From the NCBI RefSeq assembly GCF_910596095.1, contig NC_056544.1, positions 11,889,155-11,953,154 on the forward strand: a stretch of DNA of 64,000 nt, in the 5' to 3' direction. Within the stretch, counting starts at the first letter, position 1. Each line of letters starts with the position of its first letter. The translations under genes were made by a program, and so were the position numbers. The notes beneath the pieces are model-generated. The model saw only the letters and a list, made by a program, of their open reading frames with translations. It did not search any database and had not been told where the DNA came from. Of this stretch, positions 24,181 through 42,555 are shown in pieces. Source of the DNA: Thunnus maccoyii (lineage: Eukaryota; Chordata; Actinopteri; Scombriformes; Scombridae).

Positions 24181-25579
24181 TGATCTCAGACTGACTGGTA
24201 TAACAGGTGCGACACCTGAATACCTAAATGGCCATTTCGGTATTCAGACAAGTTGGTAACCCATGTGTATCCTTATATCAATTTATGAAGCTGTTATCCT
24301 CCATTAGTTGCCTGTGTTAGCTAGGCATTTGGGAAATGTAAAAAATCTGTCACTTTGATTTAATGTAATATGAACTGTGGATTTTTGCATCTTCTTACAG
24401 CGATGTTCCTTTTCTAATCGAATGAAGCAGCTGCTACAATATGATGTTTTTCCAGCTGTATCCTCCTAACAAGAGCCCAAACAGCACAGCTATACACCCC
24501 CTCACAGATTTGAGTCTTTCAGTTTACACCCTGTGGCAGAATCACTGGTTTTCTCTAACGGCCGTATGTTCTTCAATTATTCCCCCTGTTCCTTCGTCTG
24601 TTGGGTGTGGGTGTGTGTTCTGGGGATTAGAGAGAGGGGGCAGACCTCAAGTGAGTTAAGAGGATAACAAAGATAGAACACACACACACATACACACAAA
24701 TGCAGAGAAAAACATGCAGGACCACATTTACATGTACACGCAGCCACTTACACACATACTCCCAACTGGCTGTTTCCATGGCTGGTGGCAGCTAAGTTAC
24801 AGCAGGGGGAAAGATGCATTAGGGAGCACATTGTTCCACTACCTGCAGCCAAGTCCTCAGGTAAGCAATCATTTAGAACAGGGGACATTTCACAGTGGCA
24901 TTACTTAGGTATTGCATGTTATTGACGCACATTTTACTTTCAACATAACACATATTTCTCATATGGATTAGGCTGGTTGCCTTTTTGACTTTTGACTTTT
25001 TCCAGCATCTACTGTATCCTCCAGCAAACCCAAACAGTTTATGAGTAATGAATTATTCAACTGTTTATGACTCCTAAATTATTAATCTTATTACGGTTTC
25101 ATTTATTAAGGTATTGCATCCTCACAATGGTAAGGACTGGTAAGAAAAGCAGTGAATATAAAAATATTAAATTCTAAGATCTCAGATAGTATAATCTGTG
25201 TGTGCCAATGTGGAAAAGTATTTTTCATACCAACAAAACAGTGAAACAAGATATTTACCTGAGATGCCATCAGAACATAATATCTAGGCATCTAGACTCC
25301 ATTAAAATTAAAGTTCAAGTCAAGTTCATGTTGCATTAGAATTATCCACAAAAATACCAAAGCAGAAAATCTTCCTCCATCTACAGAAAATTAATCTGGA
25401 TGCTGTCTTCTTTTTTTCTCTATCTGCACCAACACTGGTGTGGCATCACAGATTATTGGACAAGACAAATTCATTTCTGCTGGTACAGAGGGCAGTTGTG
25501 GATTTTAACTGAGACTGACTGAGCAGTCGAATGAATAACAATCTGAAGTTTCAACCTAGAAGCATGATGATGATTGTTT

Positions 25580-25582
<3 letters not shown>

Positions 25583-25622
<40 letters not shown>
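25583..25622. repeat. (CA)n microsatellite
   Basis: Twenty CA units. Confidence 0.95.
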
Positions 25623-25627
<5 letters not shown>

Positions 25628-26499
25628 GCATGTATGCATGCATCCACACTTCTGTTCACCACTAATCTTGCTAATGAAATGCACGAATGAATGACACTGA
25701 AAGATAGGACTCAGAAACCAGCTTCCACTGTACAGACCTGATACTCAAAGGGCCTAACCAACAGCTTGTTGTTGGGTGTAGTACTGACAGTAACAATAGT
25801 CACAATACTATGAAATAGGCTGATTAAATATGAAATGAATTATTTGTGCGAGCACATACAGCATGCACGTTTATGTAATTCCTCTTGCCATTACTGTCCT
25901 TATTGGGCAGAGTTAGTTCTATTTTCTAGTGGTACATGCCAATGGTCTCTAAAACACCAAAGGACTTCCTTGAACCTTCACATTCTCTCAATATTATTCT
26001 TGTTCGTCTGTGACAAAGAAGAGTTATTGGAAAAGCCATTTGCAGCACAACCTTTTTGTAACCAGTTGCTGGTTGCACTACAGACAGTCAATTAGTGTTT
26101 GACAAAGCTTCTCCTTTTCATCTGACAAGCAGTTAACAACAATGGAATGAAAGGTTACCAGGAGCATGTAGGTGTTTGATAAGGTGCCACTGTAAAGGTC
26201 AGCTTATGATAAACTGCTACTTTTGGCAAGAAAATGCATTCTGTTGAAATGGATAAAGGACTCTCCTCCTACTGCCACGATGTGGTATAGACAGATGGGA
26301 CTTAAGGCTAAAGTCTTCTAAGACAACATATATGGGGTGGAGCATGACTTTTCTAGACAGTTTTGAGTTGATTTTTTGTTGTTGTTGCTGTTATGTTGTT
26401 AGGCCTTAATGTAGGCTGATATGGGTTCTGTTGATATTATAAAAAATAATAAAATTATCATTTAAAAAACAAAAAAAGAAAGACCAGGCAGTTAATTGT

Positions 26500-26677
26500 A
26501 CAGTGTGCTTCAGTACCATGGAGAGCTCCGTCACTTTGCTCAGGACAATCTTCTTCCACCAGGGGTCGCACTTCAGCCGGGTTTTCTCTCTGCGGAACCA
26601 TCGAGCAGCAGCTCCTCAGATCCACGGAGGGGAATAAGTGTGACACGTGCACCCAAGTAGCAACAATGAGAGAAAAG
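26500..26677 (+). other. nmnat3: Inferred 5' non-coding exon of nmnat3
   Basis: The nmnat3 exon bearing the start codon begins at a good acceptor (TTTTCTCCAAG|GTTC, exon from 28228), so an upstream exon must exist. The best candidate is this GC-richer stretch, which ends at a donor-like GAGAAAAG|GTAATC (26677/26678). The transcription start is not defined. Intron 1 would be 26678-28227. Another upstream exon could be used instead. Confidence 0.4.
26518..26637 (+). CDS. Small upstream ORF, 39 codons, mitochondrial-presequence-like
   Basis: The ATG lies in an excellent context (ACCATGG). The peptide starts MESSVTLLRTIFFHQ, continues SRVFSLRNHRAAAP and stops at TAA 26635-26637. It is rich in Arg, Ser and hydrophobic residues and has a single acidic residue before its last one, as in mitochondrial targeting presequences. 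It lies wholly within the inferred nmnat3 5' exon, and its stop precedes the donor, so it cannot be fused to NMNAT3 by that splice. It may be a translated upstream ORF, a relic of an older targeting exon, or chance. I do not recognise it as a known protein. Confidence 0.3.
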   Translation: MESSVTLLRTIFFHQGSHFSRVFSLRNHRAAAPQIHGGE

Positions 26678-28254
26678 GTAATCAAATTATTCATCTCTCA
26701 CTTTTAAGCATTTTACATTTTTGTATTAGCCTTTGAGTGTTACTGCCTTTCAGTTTTACAGATTCATGCGAGTCTGTAAACGTCCCTTTGACGTAGTTTG
26801 GTCGGACAAGCTAAGTAATGTTAGCTGCCTGCTCAATGTCAAGGGAGACATTTATTGACGTTTACTGAACGTCGTTGGTATTGTCACGCTGTCCTCTGAA
26901 TTAAATTGCGCTGTTTAACAGCTGTCAGAAGACGTCGACTCAATGTCTCGTCGGCTCAAGCAATAAAAAGACACACAGAGGCTGCACCTGTCGTCTGCAC
27001 AGCCTCCCACATCCTTCAGCAATTATCTAGCTTCCTACAAACTGGGATGTACACTGTGCAAGTGCAACAATATTGAAAACTTGGCTCAGTACAATGAGAT
27101 GTTACCTGCATTATGTAGATACATCGTTTTACAGTTAATATTGTAGAAATGAGTGAAGAATAGAGAACAAAACTGATGGTGGTTGTAAGAGGGAAAAGTT
27201 TAGATGTTTGTACTGTTAATACAACCTAGAAGATTGTAGCATAAATAAGCTTCCACATAGGAAAAAGTTTCAACATTGGCCTTTCGGTGAGGCATCTCAT
27301 TTTATGAATGAATAATTTGTTAAGTAATAATTTGTTTCTGACATTAGGACATTATTTGGAGACTATTTATTTAATCCCAGACCTAATATCTGTGCTTCAT
27401 AGTGAAAGACATCTCAGTCAGTTGACCTCATAGCGGTCAGTCTATTGAGAAATCTCAGTCTTGATGTTTATTGTCTTATCCAAGATATTGATGCCACTTA
27501 TTTCATTGCAGCCATTGTCATTTACTTGTTATCTGTGCACACGCAATAGCCTGAAGGACTTTTTTAATGCAGTACTTTTAGTTTTAGCCTGACAGAGAAG
27601 ATGAGCAAAGGCCAACATACAAAATCTGTAGGAAATCCTTGGATTAGTCATAAACAAGGGACACTGTTTAACTAACCTAGTAACTAACTAACCAACTAGA
27701 AGTTTAAAGCGACACCTGTTAGAGTGGCTGGTTGAGGCAACCATCTCTCCAACTAATGTGTACCATTAGATGATGATGTGTCTGGTGTTAATTTCTCTCT
27801 AGGCCATCTACACACATATATACCCATTAAAACAAAATGCCACTGCAGTTGTTCCCCTCCTCCAGTGTCTGACTCCAGCAAAATGCCAACACATTTATTC
27901 TTGCCAGTATTTAGGTACGCTGGTTGTCCTCATGATAAATGGGCGGGAATGTATATGTTATGGGTTTGGCTCTCACTGGGGTCACCTATACTAAAGTTGT
28001 GTGAAGTGCTTTGGGATAAAAACTCCCAACAAATGACAAATAAGCAAACCTCTGCAAAATGTTACAACATGGCTCCAGGTAATTATGATTACAAACTGAT
28101 TTTCAGCTATATTCATATAAAGTACTCAAGAGGAGAACTCTTCCTTCAGTGCTGTCAGCTTTGTGCCCCGTCATCTGACTCCGACAATAAATACAGTTAA
28201 TGACTTCTCCCTCTCCTTTTCTCCAAGGTTCTTTGACTGCGGTGTTGGGGTTAA

Positions 28255-34401
<6,147 letters not shown>

Positions 34402-34741
34402 CAGACAGACTGCTGCAGCATTCAGCTGAATATGGAAACCCTTAAAGTGGAAATTCAGTCACAGATCAGTGCTTCTCTACAATGACCGGAAGCTCTGTTT
34501 ACTTCCACTGGACTGCAGTGTGATACAGATGCAAACATCTGCAAAGAAACTCATGTTTGGCTTAAATGTGTTTTGTTTTAAGCAGGAGACATCTGCACAG
34601 TTCTGTGGTATGTTTTGAATCAAGGACATGTTGCAAATCCTGAGCCTCATCATTATGCCAGTCTGAGATGAATGAACATGTGTCTCTTGAAAGTTTACCA
34701 TCCTATGTAGTTTTTCACATTGCACATCACTGATGAATGGA

Positions 34742-34747
34742 AATAAA
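34742..34747 (+). terminator. nmnat3: Polyadenylation signal of nmnat3
   Basis: AATAAA about 340 bp past the nmnat3 stop codon, followed by a GT-rich stretch (GTTTTTGTCTG). Confidence 0.75.
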
Positions 34748-35575
34748 ATCCTGTATATTTGGAGCGTTTTTGTCTGACTGGTATTTTTTCCTTGCTTGTA
34801 TAAAATCACAAACCAGAGCCATAGCCAGACTCAAAATATTTGGCTTTGGTTTATTGATATTATAATATCAAGAAATACAACATATCAGACTTTGTCAGGG
34901 GTTGAATGATAAAGTCTTGGACTTATTTTCACCATTGTCCCTGGTGTTTTCACAGTCCTTTATCAAGACAGACAGACAATCATACGATGTCTGACATTGA
35001 GTATAAGAACTAAGGCAATACAAAATTGAATCTTATGAACAAACAATTGATCAAATCTTTTCAGAAAGCAGACAAAAAAAAGGGTCAAAAAGCACTTCCA
35101 AAGGAGAAATCTTGTCATAAAAGCAGTTGTGAAATGTAGTTAAAGCAGCAAATACCAATGAAGACATTTAGGGTTTTACCTTTATGTGTATTTAAGTAAA
35201 CTGAAGCAGAGACTTTGCAGTTATATATTAACCTCTAGGCTACCGGGATTATTTTATATTGGATATTTTCCAATTGTTAAAATGTAATTTCCCCAGGTTA
35301 CATGTGGTAGAAAAAAACATTGACATGGAAATCCAGCTGCTGTCAATAACAGCAGCTGTGTTGTGATCATAAAATGATTTTATCTGCAGCAGCAGCTTGG
35401 TATGACTGCTGGTAAACATAGCCCAGCATGTATGAGCCGCCATCAAATTTCATTATCACTCACTATCTGACAACAGAAAGACGAAAATATGTAAATGAGG
35501 ACAACTGAAGCGTGAATTCGGCTGCATTAAAACAGCATAGGTGATCACAAAGAGCAGGACGGGCCAGAGCAGAAG

Positions 35576-35638
35576 ATTAATCCGTGCGCACAGTTTGCCA
35601 ACCAGTGCGCTCGGTTTATTAATCCATGCGCACGGATT
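35576..35638. repeat. Short repeat pair, direct and inverted
   Basis: ATTAATCCGTGCGCAC (35576-35591) recurs directly as ATTAATCCATGCGCAC (35618-35633). In addition, AATCCGTGCGCA (35579-35590) has a perfect inverted copy at 35627-35638. It may be a remnant of a small palindromic element. Confidence 0.6.
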
Positions 35639-36043
35639 TCCATGTCAATATTTTATTCAACCACATGAAGCCTTGGGGGGCCTCAGTACCAGGTTACTAA
35701 AAACCCCCAAATTCTCTGAAAAAACACAGAGGATATGACCCCCACAGGTACAGTAGCGATGGCCTTGACCAGGGCCTGAATTCCTGTTTTTAATTTCCTC
35801 TCATACGAAGATCATCGGGAGGATCTCTGCACTCTAACAGCCTCCCAGCAGCATTTCATTCCGGATCTATTCAGTTCCCCCCATTATCATCCACACTGTG
35901 TGTCTGCGAGGCCTGTATGTTTTTTTTTCCACCAAAGGATTTAAAGTAATCCTGACAGTTGCTCAGCTACAGGAGGTGTTTTCTCACTGAGGCCAATGGC
36001 TGAAAGCGCCACTGTGATACTGACTGGCATCCTTTGAAAGATT

Positions 36044-36044
<1 letters not shown>

Positions 36045-36105
<61 letters not shown>
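36045..36105. repeat. (GT)30 microsatellite
   Basis: Uninterrupted GT tract of 61 bp about 740 bp upstream of the rbp1 start codon. Confidence 0.97.
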
Positions 36106-36109
<4 letters not shown>

Positions 36110-36850
36110 CGTCTTTGTCTGCGCTCCAGTCAGAAAGGATTTAGACAGTGTGTTGGCTGCAGCTGGCCCGAAAGAGAGATGATCAAATTAATTGAGTTAT
36201 TTAGGCGAGACAAAAGATGTGGCAGGCCTATTGTGCAACATTTAATTGTTCCTGGCTGTGAGATCATTTTCAGCTCAGGTGATTCTGCTTTTATACCGTG
36301 AATATTACTCACACTGTGTTCTTCATTCAGCCTGATTCACAGCCTGATCAATGCCTTAATAGATCTCTGTGCGAGTTTTATTCCGTTAGGCTGATGTTGG
36401 TTCTGCATGATGATATACACCCCATAATATAAAGTTAATTGAAAAAAGGCCTCATCTTATACAACAGGAGCAACAGGCCAAATCTGCCACACGTGGAATT
36501 ACATAGAAGTGCGCCTTGTCCATTAATAAAGGAAGTATATTCATCCTAATCCCGCATAGGCAGAGTAAGCATTCTGCAAGATAAAGCACACAAGTGTATT
36601 GTATGTATGCAGGCCATGTGTTCCCAGTATACAATGTGTAGGGAAAGCGTGGTGCGGATTGTGGGGTTACACAGGGTGGATGGAGTGAGCGAGGTGGGAG
36701 GCAGTGAAACCCGGCAAGTAATCGGATTAAAGCGAGTTCGGTTAAAATTGGGGCTTTTTACGGCAGGTTCTGCACTCGGACACAAGTAGCCATCCACAGC
36801 GGACCTCCTCATCCACTGGAAGTAGGAACACCAGCAAAGAAACAGCCAAG

Positions 36851-39800
36851 ATGCCCGTTGATCTGAATGGATATTGGAAAATGATTTCCAATGATAACTT
36901 CGAGGAGTACCTGAAGGCTCTCGGTGAGTTTGTTGGATATTTTTAAGAAGAAGGTGAAAATGTCTGATTTAGATTACAAATATCAAAACTGATCAAGATT
37001 TTGATAATAGTTTTGATATCATGAAACAATGGAAATAATGCTCCAGTAATCATAAAGAAGCAATATTCCACCAGTGGTACATGAAGTCATCTGGTATTAT
37101 GCAGTTCACAGTATCTCATATGGTTTTTCCACCATAATGAGGGAAATGGAAATTACTATACTATATATAACTATAGACTATTGTTAGGAATACCAGACTG
37201 TTTTTTTAAGTCATCAGACTTGTATAGGTACAGATGCATCTAACAGTTTCAATTTCTAAAAACTGGACATATATTTATGTGTATGAAACTGCTCTAATAT
37301 TCCCAACTCCTCACTGTCCTCTTCTTCTTATTCATGTTTCCATCTTCCCTCGGGGACCTGTCACAGATGTGAACGTTGCCATCAGGAAAATCGCCACCTT
37401 GTTGAAGCCCGACAAGGACATCGTCCACGATGGGGACCACATAATCATCAAGACCCTCAGCACTTTCAAAAACTACAACATGGACTTCTATGTGGGCAAA
37501 GAGTTTGAGGAGGATCTGTCTGGGGTGGATGACAGGAAATGCATGGTGAGCAATTCGGACCAACGGGAGGTTTTATGAATGTATATATGCTGCAATGCAA
37601 TTTTTTACCCATTTGAAAAACCTGTTAAACCACTTAGATACTACAGTTACATTACAATCCAGAGAGAGTGGGCACCTGTGGCATTAACACATCTTCCGTG
37701 GGTGCAAAACCTGGTGTGTATAAACTTCTTGGTGGCATACCTCCAGACTGTAATGAGCATATGGTGTGGTGTCATGCAGCCATTTTATACCAAACTTCAC
37801 ACCTACCTACTTACAAAACTTTCCTCAAACTTTTTCACAGCCTTGTCTATGGAATAACTGATTTGATTATACAGGTAGGTGTTATTTAATGAAGACAGAT
37901 GTGTCAGATCCTGCAGGGAAAGAACTGTAGTGTTGCAATAAGAAATCAGTCAAATTTATTTAATCAGATTGTCACTGAATACTGAATAGGATCAAAGATT
38001 ATCTGTTGTTCCCCCAGACAAAACCTTTTTTTGTATGCTGATAGGCTGATTATAGATAAGCTATAAGCTGTTTAAAGAGTGGCTGAGAGAGAAGGTCACA
38101 TGCGTCCGTATGTGCTGATTTTATCGGAAATTATTTTAATTATTTTTAAGAGGGGTGTAGGAGGACTGAGCCTCTCAACTCAGTATATTACATACATTTA
38201 AATCTATGAGATATGATAGGAAACATCCATCCATAGCATTAAATAAATGTATAATGTGTTATAATAACATTCATGTTTCTCTCCCTGACCTGTGACCCCC
38301 AGACCACCATCACCTGGGAGGGAGACAAGCTGGTGTGTGTGCAGAAGGGAGAGATTGAAGGAAGAGGCTGGACCCACTGGGTGGACGGAGATGAGCTTCA
38401 TCTGGTAAGAAAACATCAGTTCCTGCCATGAATATTAATGTACACAATTTGGACACTTTGACCCATATCCAAAAAATGCCTCTCAGCTCTATATGTGCGC
38501 TGCATATGTGTGACTCTAGTGTGAATTAGCCCACCAGCTCCAGCAGAGGTAACATTCAGCTCTGTGAGGCACACATGCACACAGGATAAGTACGTTACAT
38601 GTATATGGATGTAACTCATTTACAGGCAAATAAATCCTATTGTTTCCACATAAGGAACAGCTTCTAAAGGTACAGTTTCAAAGGGAAACACATATTTTGA
38701 TCCTCAAGAGTTCCCTCCAGATCAAACGGAGAGACTGATGGACGATGCGAGATAAAAAGTTATTTATATATTGTGAAATGAAAAGCCGTTAATTTTCTGC
38801 AACTCATTTATTTGGCATTTTCTCTCTGTCATCGTGAACTGAGACTTCCAGTCATCCAGTGCATATCAACATCAGCCTCAGCCATGTTATTATCTTGACT
38901 TTCCGAATCTAATTTCTGTTAGAGGGACTTCAATAACTTTTTTTTTTTTTTTTTTTTTTTACATCTCCACTGTGAAATTCATAGTGTGGCCCAGTGTGGC
39001 CTGTAATGAAAGCATTAGCATCTGAAAAGACTTTAAAGTAATGACTAGCCCATTACCATTTTCATTAGCTCAGCATTATCAGATTTCCCTCTGTGTGATT
39101 ACTGCTATCAAAGCGAAGCAAAAATAATCTGCCAAATTATTTGGTTTAAGTGATGCCAACAGATGTTTTCAATCAGCAGCCATGAAATTGGTTATTAGTA
39201 AGAAGTTCCCCAGAGCCAGTGGAGCGTTTGAATGTAGAGCAGCAGTGGCCTCTGGTGGCAGAAAATGTATTGCATGTATATGCAAGGCGATTGTCCAGTG
39301 AAAACCATGCATCTCCAATGTTGGTGCTTTTGAATATTTCAGTTTTCCTTTGTGCACTGAGGAAATTGTCCTACTTCTTAAGCTAAATAACACATTTTAC
39401 AACCCATTGGATCATCTGTAATATATGTTGTCACAAATCTGAAAACATGGCCATGAAAAGTTTATAATTTGTAGATTTGTGGTTTACTCAGGAGAACAAC
39501 AAACTGTAGAACTGGATTAGAAATGATTAAGAATGTCCTGAATTATTTGGAGGACTGCTCATTCAATGTTTGTGCATCCTTGATCCATCCTCGGCCCGCC
39601 CTGCCCATAGTTACTGTTGCTAAGTCTTTAGTCAACAAGATTGTTTTCAGGTCATCTTAACTCAGCCGTGATTGCAGCATTGAGGGAAAGGAGCAGGGCT
39701 TATGATCGATCAATAATGAAAATGATTCTCTTTAATTCTGTTAACATATAGAATCAATTAAAAATGTACAATATATTGTATAGTTGCCATTCACCTCTTG

Positions 39801-39909
39801 GTCATTCCTGTTTCTTTCTTGAGTAATCTAAAAACTTCAAATTGTATTTTGTTTGCAGGAGCTGAGAGCTGCAGGAGCTGTTTCCAAGCAGGTCTTCAAG
39901 AAGTCCTAA
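36851..39909 (+). CDS. rbp1: Cellular retinol-binding protein 1 (CRBP-I)
   Basis: Cytosolic carrier that binds all-trans-retinol and presents it to LRAT and retinol dehydrogenases. Four exons (36851-36923, 37367-37545, 38303-38404, 39859-39909; 73, 179, 102 and 51 nt) encode 134 residues, the fixed exon pattern of the lipocalin-type FABP/CRBP family. It starts [20 protein letters not shown], the family signature, and keeps LLKPDKDI with the ligand-pocket Lys (Lys41, Lys40 without Met). The codon at 38375-38377 encodes His (WTHW) where mammalian CRBP-I has the retinol-hydroxyl-binding Gln108. CRBP-III and -IV have His here, so ligand affinity may differ. The overall sequence (FEEDL..DDRKCMTT) is closest to RBP1, and the tandem rbp2 and nmnat3 neighbours agree. 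rbp5 is the main alternative name. Confidence 0.93.
38938..38960. repeat. Poly-T tract in rbp1 intron 3
   Basis: Run of 23 T. Confidence 0.95.
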
Positions 39910-40486
39910 GCTGCCTCTTGTTGAACGAGACGGTTACCCCAGCTGACACTGGCTCACAGAGAGACACCAGACAAATCCCTACATCTGTGCATCTACCCAC
40001 ATGCTTTTCTACTATAAATGTTATTTTCACCAAACACAGATTTACTGTACATCCATCAGGACGGTTGCCTTCTCTGCCAAAGCCAATTCAAAGGGGCGTG
40101 GCAGCGTTTCTATTACGTTATATCCCAAAATGTAACACTGTGTATCTGTCTCAGGGTGGGTGCTCCTTTGATTAACATGTTTAGATGTGTTGGAGGCATT
40201 GCATACTGCTAGGTGTAGCTGATCTAATGATGGTGAGCCACACTGAGAGTCCGGGTGGGAGGAAGGTTATGGATGCAGTGAAGAGAACAGAAAGTTAAAC
40301 AGTTCATCTCTTCTAAGTTCTCTAAATGTGGATTGATATACAGAAAGGAAAAGGATGAAGAGTGTGGTTGAGGGCTGTAAACATCTTTGCTACTGATGCT
40401 TAGATATCAGATACAATGTGTGTGTGTGTATATATATCCCTCCCACTCCTTTGGGACTGTGCCATTGATAGTAAAATGAATCAATC

Positions 40487-40492
40487 AATAAA
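40487..40492 (+). terminator. rbp1: Polyadenylation signal of rbp1
   Basis: AATAAA about 580 bp after the rbp1 stop codon. No earlier canonical signal is evident in the 3' UTR. Confidence 0.65.
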
Positions 40493-42472
40493 GGAAACAG
40501 TGCTCAATAATGTCATTTGTCTTTTCCTGAGTAGTTAAACTATATACTGTATCTGCATTTTGTTGAACAGACTCACTGGAAAAGTGAATGTTTTGTATGG
40601 CAGGTCAGCATCCTATCATACAACCAGACAGACCATTGAAACTAATTGATATTTCACAGGCCAATAGACTTACTGTTAGAAGTTCCTTTTATCTGAAAAT
40701 GCTTCTCCAGACATGCACAAGGCCTTTGAGGGCCTCTCTACTTGAGAATTAGAGTGAGTGAAGAGAAGCCCGCGGAGCTTCAGCCAGAGAACTCGAGCCA
40801 CGCTGTGCTCCGAATCAGCTAATCTGTCGGCTCACTTTGTGCATTGCCATCACCAATTGGGCAGTCTATAGAAGCAGTCCAACTCACTTGCTCATTCTTT
40901 GCTGCTGCTGCTCGCCTTGCTTTTCTACCTCCTGCTGCTTCTTGTGCATTCACTCCCTGCCACCATCCCAGCGTCTACCTGCAGGCTCTGTTTATTTATG
41001 GTTCCCCAGGGGGTTGTTATTGATCTCTCCCTGCTCTCGCTTTGGCTGGTCCAAAAAATTATGCTCTCAGGAAGGGGCCGAAACAGAGTGTGACGCCAGA
41101 GTAAAATCAGCATTTGCATTTATTCTCAATAAAATGGACTATCAACAGACGAACAGCTCAACACGCTCAAGAATCTTTCAGTCATTGCTTAATTTTCAAG
41201 TCTGCTCAAATATGTGTTTTGCTCATTGGTGCTGCCTAACCTTCACCGTTCAGAATGATGTATGTGTAGAATTTGACACTACAAGGCTGTTTTCATATTC
41301 ATATACAGTAGGGAGGGGGGAAGTTTCTCTGTGCTCACCTTAAATCTGGGTTTAAGGCATGTACCTCCAAGTTATTTAGTGTTATTTTGTGACATTGCAA
41401 CAATTTTGCAAGCCAGTCGTGGTCCAATATGAAAACAAATGTAATGTGGAAATGTGAAGTGCACATACTGAATGGTCTTTTAAGTGAAGGAGGAGACATC
41501 TTGTATCCAGTGCCCACTTTACTGGTGATAACGCTTTCACAAGAATGTTTCAGTGATACAAGTCAGTAATACAACTTGCACAGTTCCATCAGAAATGACC
41601 CATGTATTGATCACCGGGGGCAGGAAATGTGTTCTGAACAGAAACAAGGGTTCTGTGAGTCCCTTGTGCATGTGCATGCCATTTAAATCCAGTGTGGGTA
41701 TGGTGAACCTTGCCAGGGACAATGCAAACTACTATATAGTGATTTAACTAATGAGTGAAAGCACATTTAATGGCTATAGCAGAGGAAATGCTAGTGATAA
41801 ATAGCATAATAAAACTGTGTTGGATATGATGAAAATCTCTAGGATCATAACTTTAAACTAAAAATATTTGCATGTTTATAGATTTTAGATTTTTCAATTT
41901 ATATGTCAAATCATTTATATGTCTTTAAACATGTCTGGAAGGAATCTTTAATTCACTTAGCTGTCTTTAACATTTATTTAGAACACAAAATTGAGAAATT
42001 GCATATCAATTTGTTTGTATTTTTACTACAAGACAAGTTGAACTTTATTAACCTTCAAGTTTCATTGAGGTTTAGTTTATTCGGGTTTAGTATTTGAGTT
42101 TGCCACAGAAGAAATCAAACAGAGCAGACTGTGCTGGTAGATGTTACAAAATAGCTTCCCCTGTCTGTACATTGTACACTGACCATCATGGCAAAGTTCA
42201 CACAGGCACTATAGTTTCTGCATGTGTCTGTGTGTATAGATGCATGTGAGAGAAAGAGTGAACGGTGTTGCGTGTACGTGCGTGTGTGTGTGTGTGTGTG
42301 GGTGTGGGCATGTGCACTTATGCCCTTAGTAACCTCCCCTGATGACCGTGCAAAGACTGAAAGAAAAGGTTGAGTCCGTTCCCTCCCCCTCCAAAACAAC
42401 TGCCCCTGCCAATCCCCTTTAACCTATAAACTCACTTATCAATAGTTCTCCGCCCTCATGCCCCCTGACTCA
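40493..42472. other. rbp1-rbp2 spacer
   Basis: No gene recognised. It contains a short (GT)n at about 42282-42300 and an octamer-type ATTTGCAT near 41112-41119. The final 300 bp is the upstream region of rbp2. Confidence 0.6.
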
Positions 42473-42479
42473 TATAAGA
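42473..42479 (+). promoter_or_regulatory. rbp2: TATA box of rbp2
   Basis: The TATAAG element in CATATAAGAG lies about 80 bp before the rbp2 start codon, placing transcription start near 42503 and a 5' UTR of roughly 50 nt. The start codon is in GCCACCATG, an optimal Kozak context. Confidence 0.7.
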
Positions 42480-42555
42480 GCAGGAGGACACCCTGCACCT
42501 TCCCCCTCCTTACACTGTCTAAAGTCTACAGACCACAGTGTCACCAGCTGCCACC

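Larger units (their letters stand above)
23047..26517. other. Spacer between divergent clstn2 and nmnat3
   Basis: About 3.4 kb between the clstn2 start codon and the inferred nmnat3 first exon. A moderately GC-rich stretch at about 23050-23210 is the likely clstn2 5' UTR and promoter. The rest holds a (CA)n tract at 25583-25622, a probable dispersed repeat at about 23858-24180 and no recognisable gene. Confidence 0.5.
34748..36850. other. nmnat3-rbp1 spacer
   Basis: No gene. It holds a small inverted/direct repeat at 35576-35638, a long (GT)n at 36045-36105, a repeat-free, AT-rich stretch with TAATTG-type motifs at 36170-36300 (possible enhancer), and the rbp1 promoter and 5' UTR just before 36851. 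No TATA box is evident for rbp1. Confidence 0.6.
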
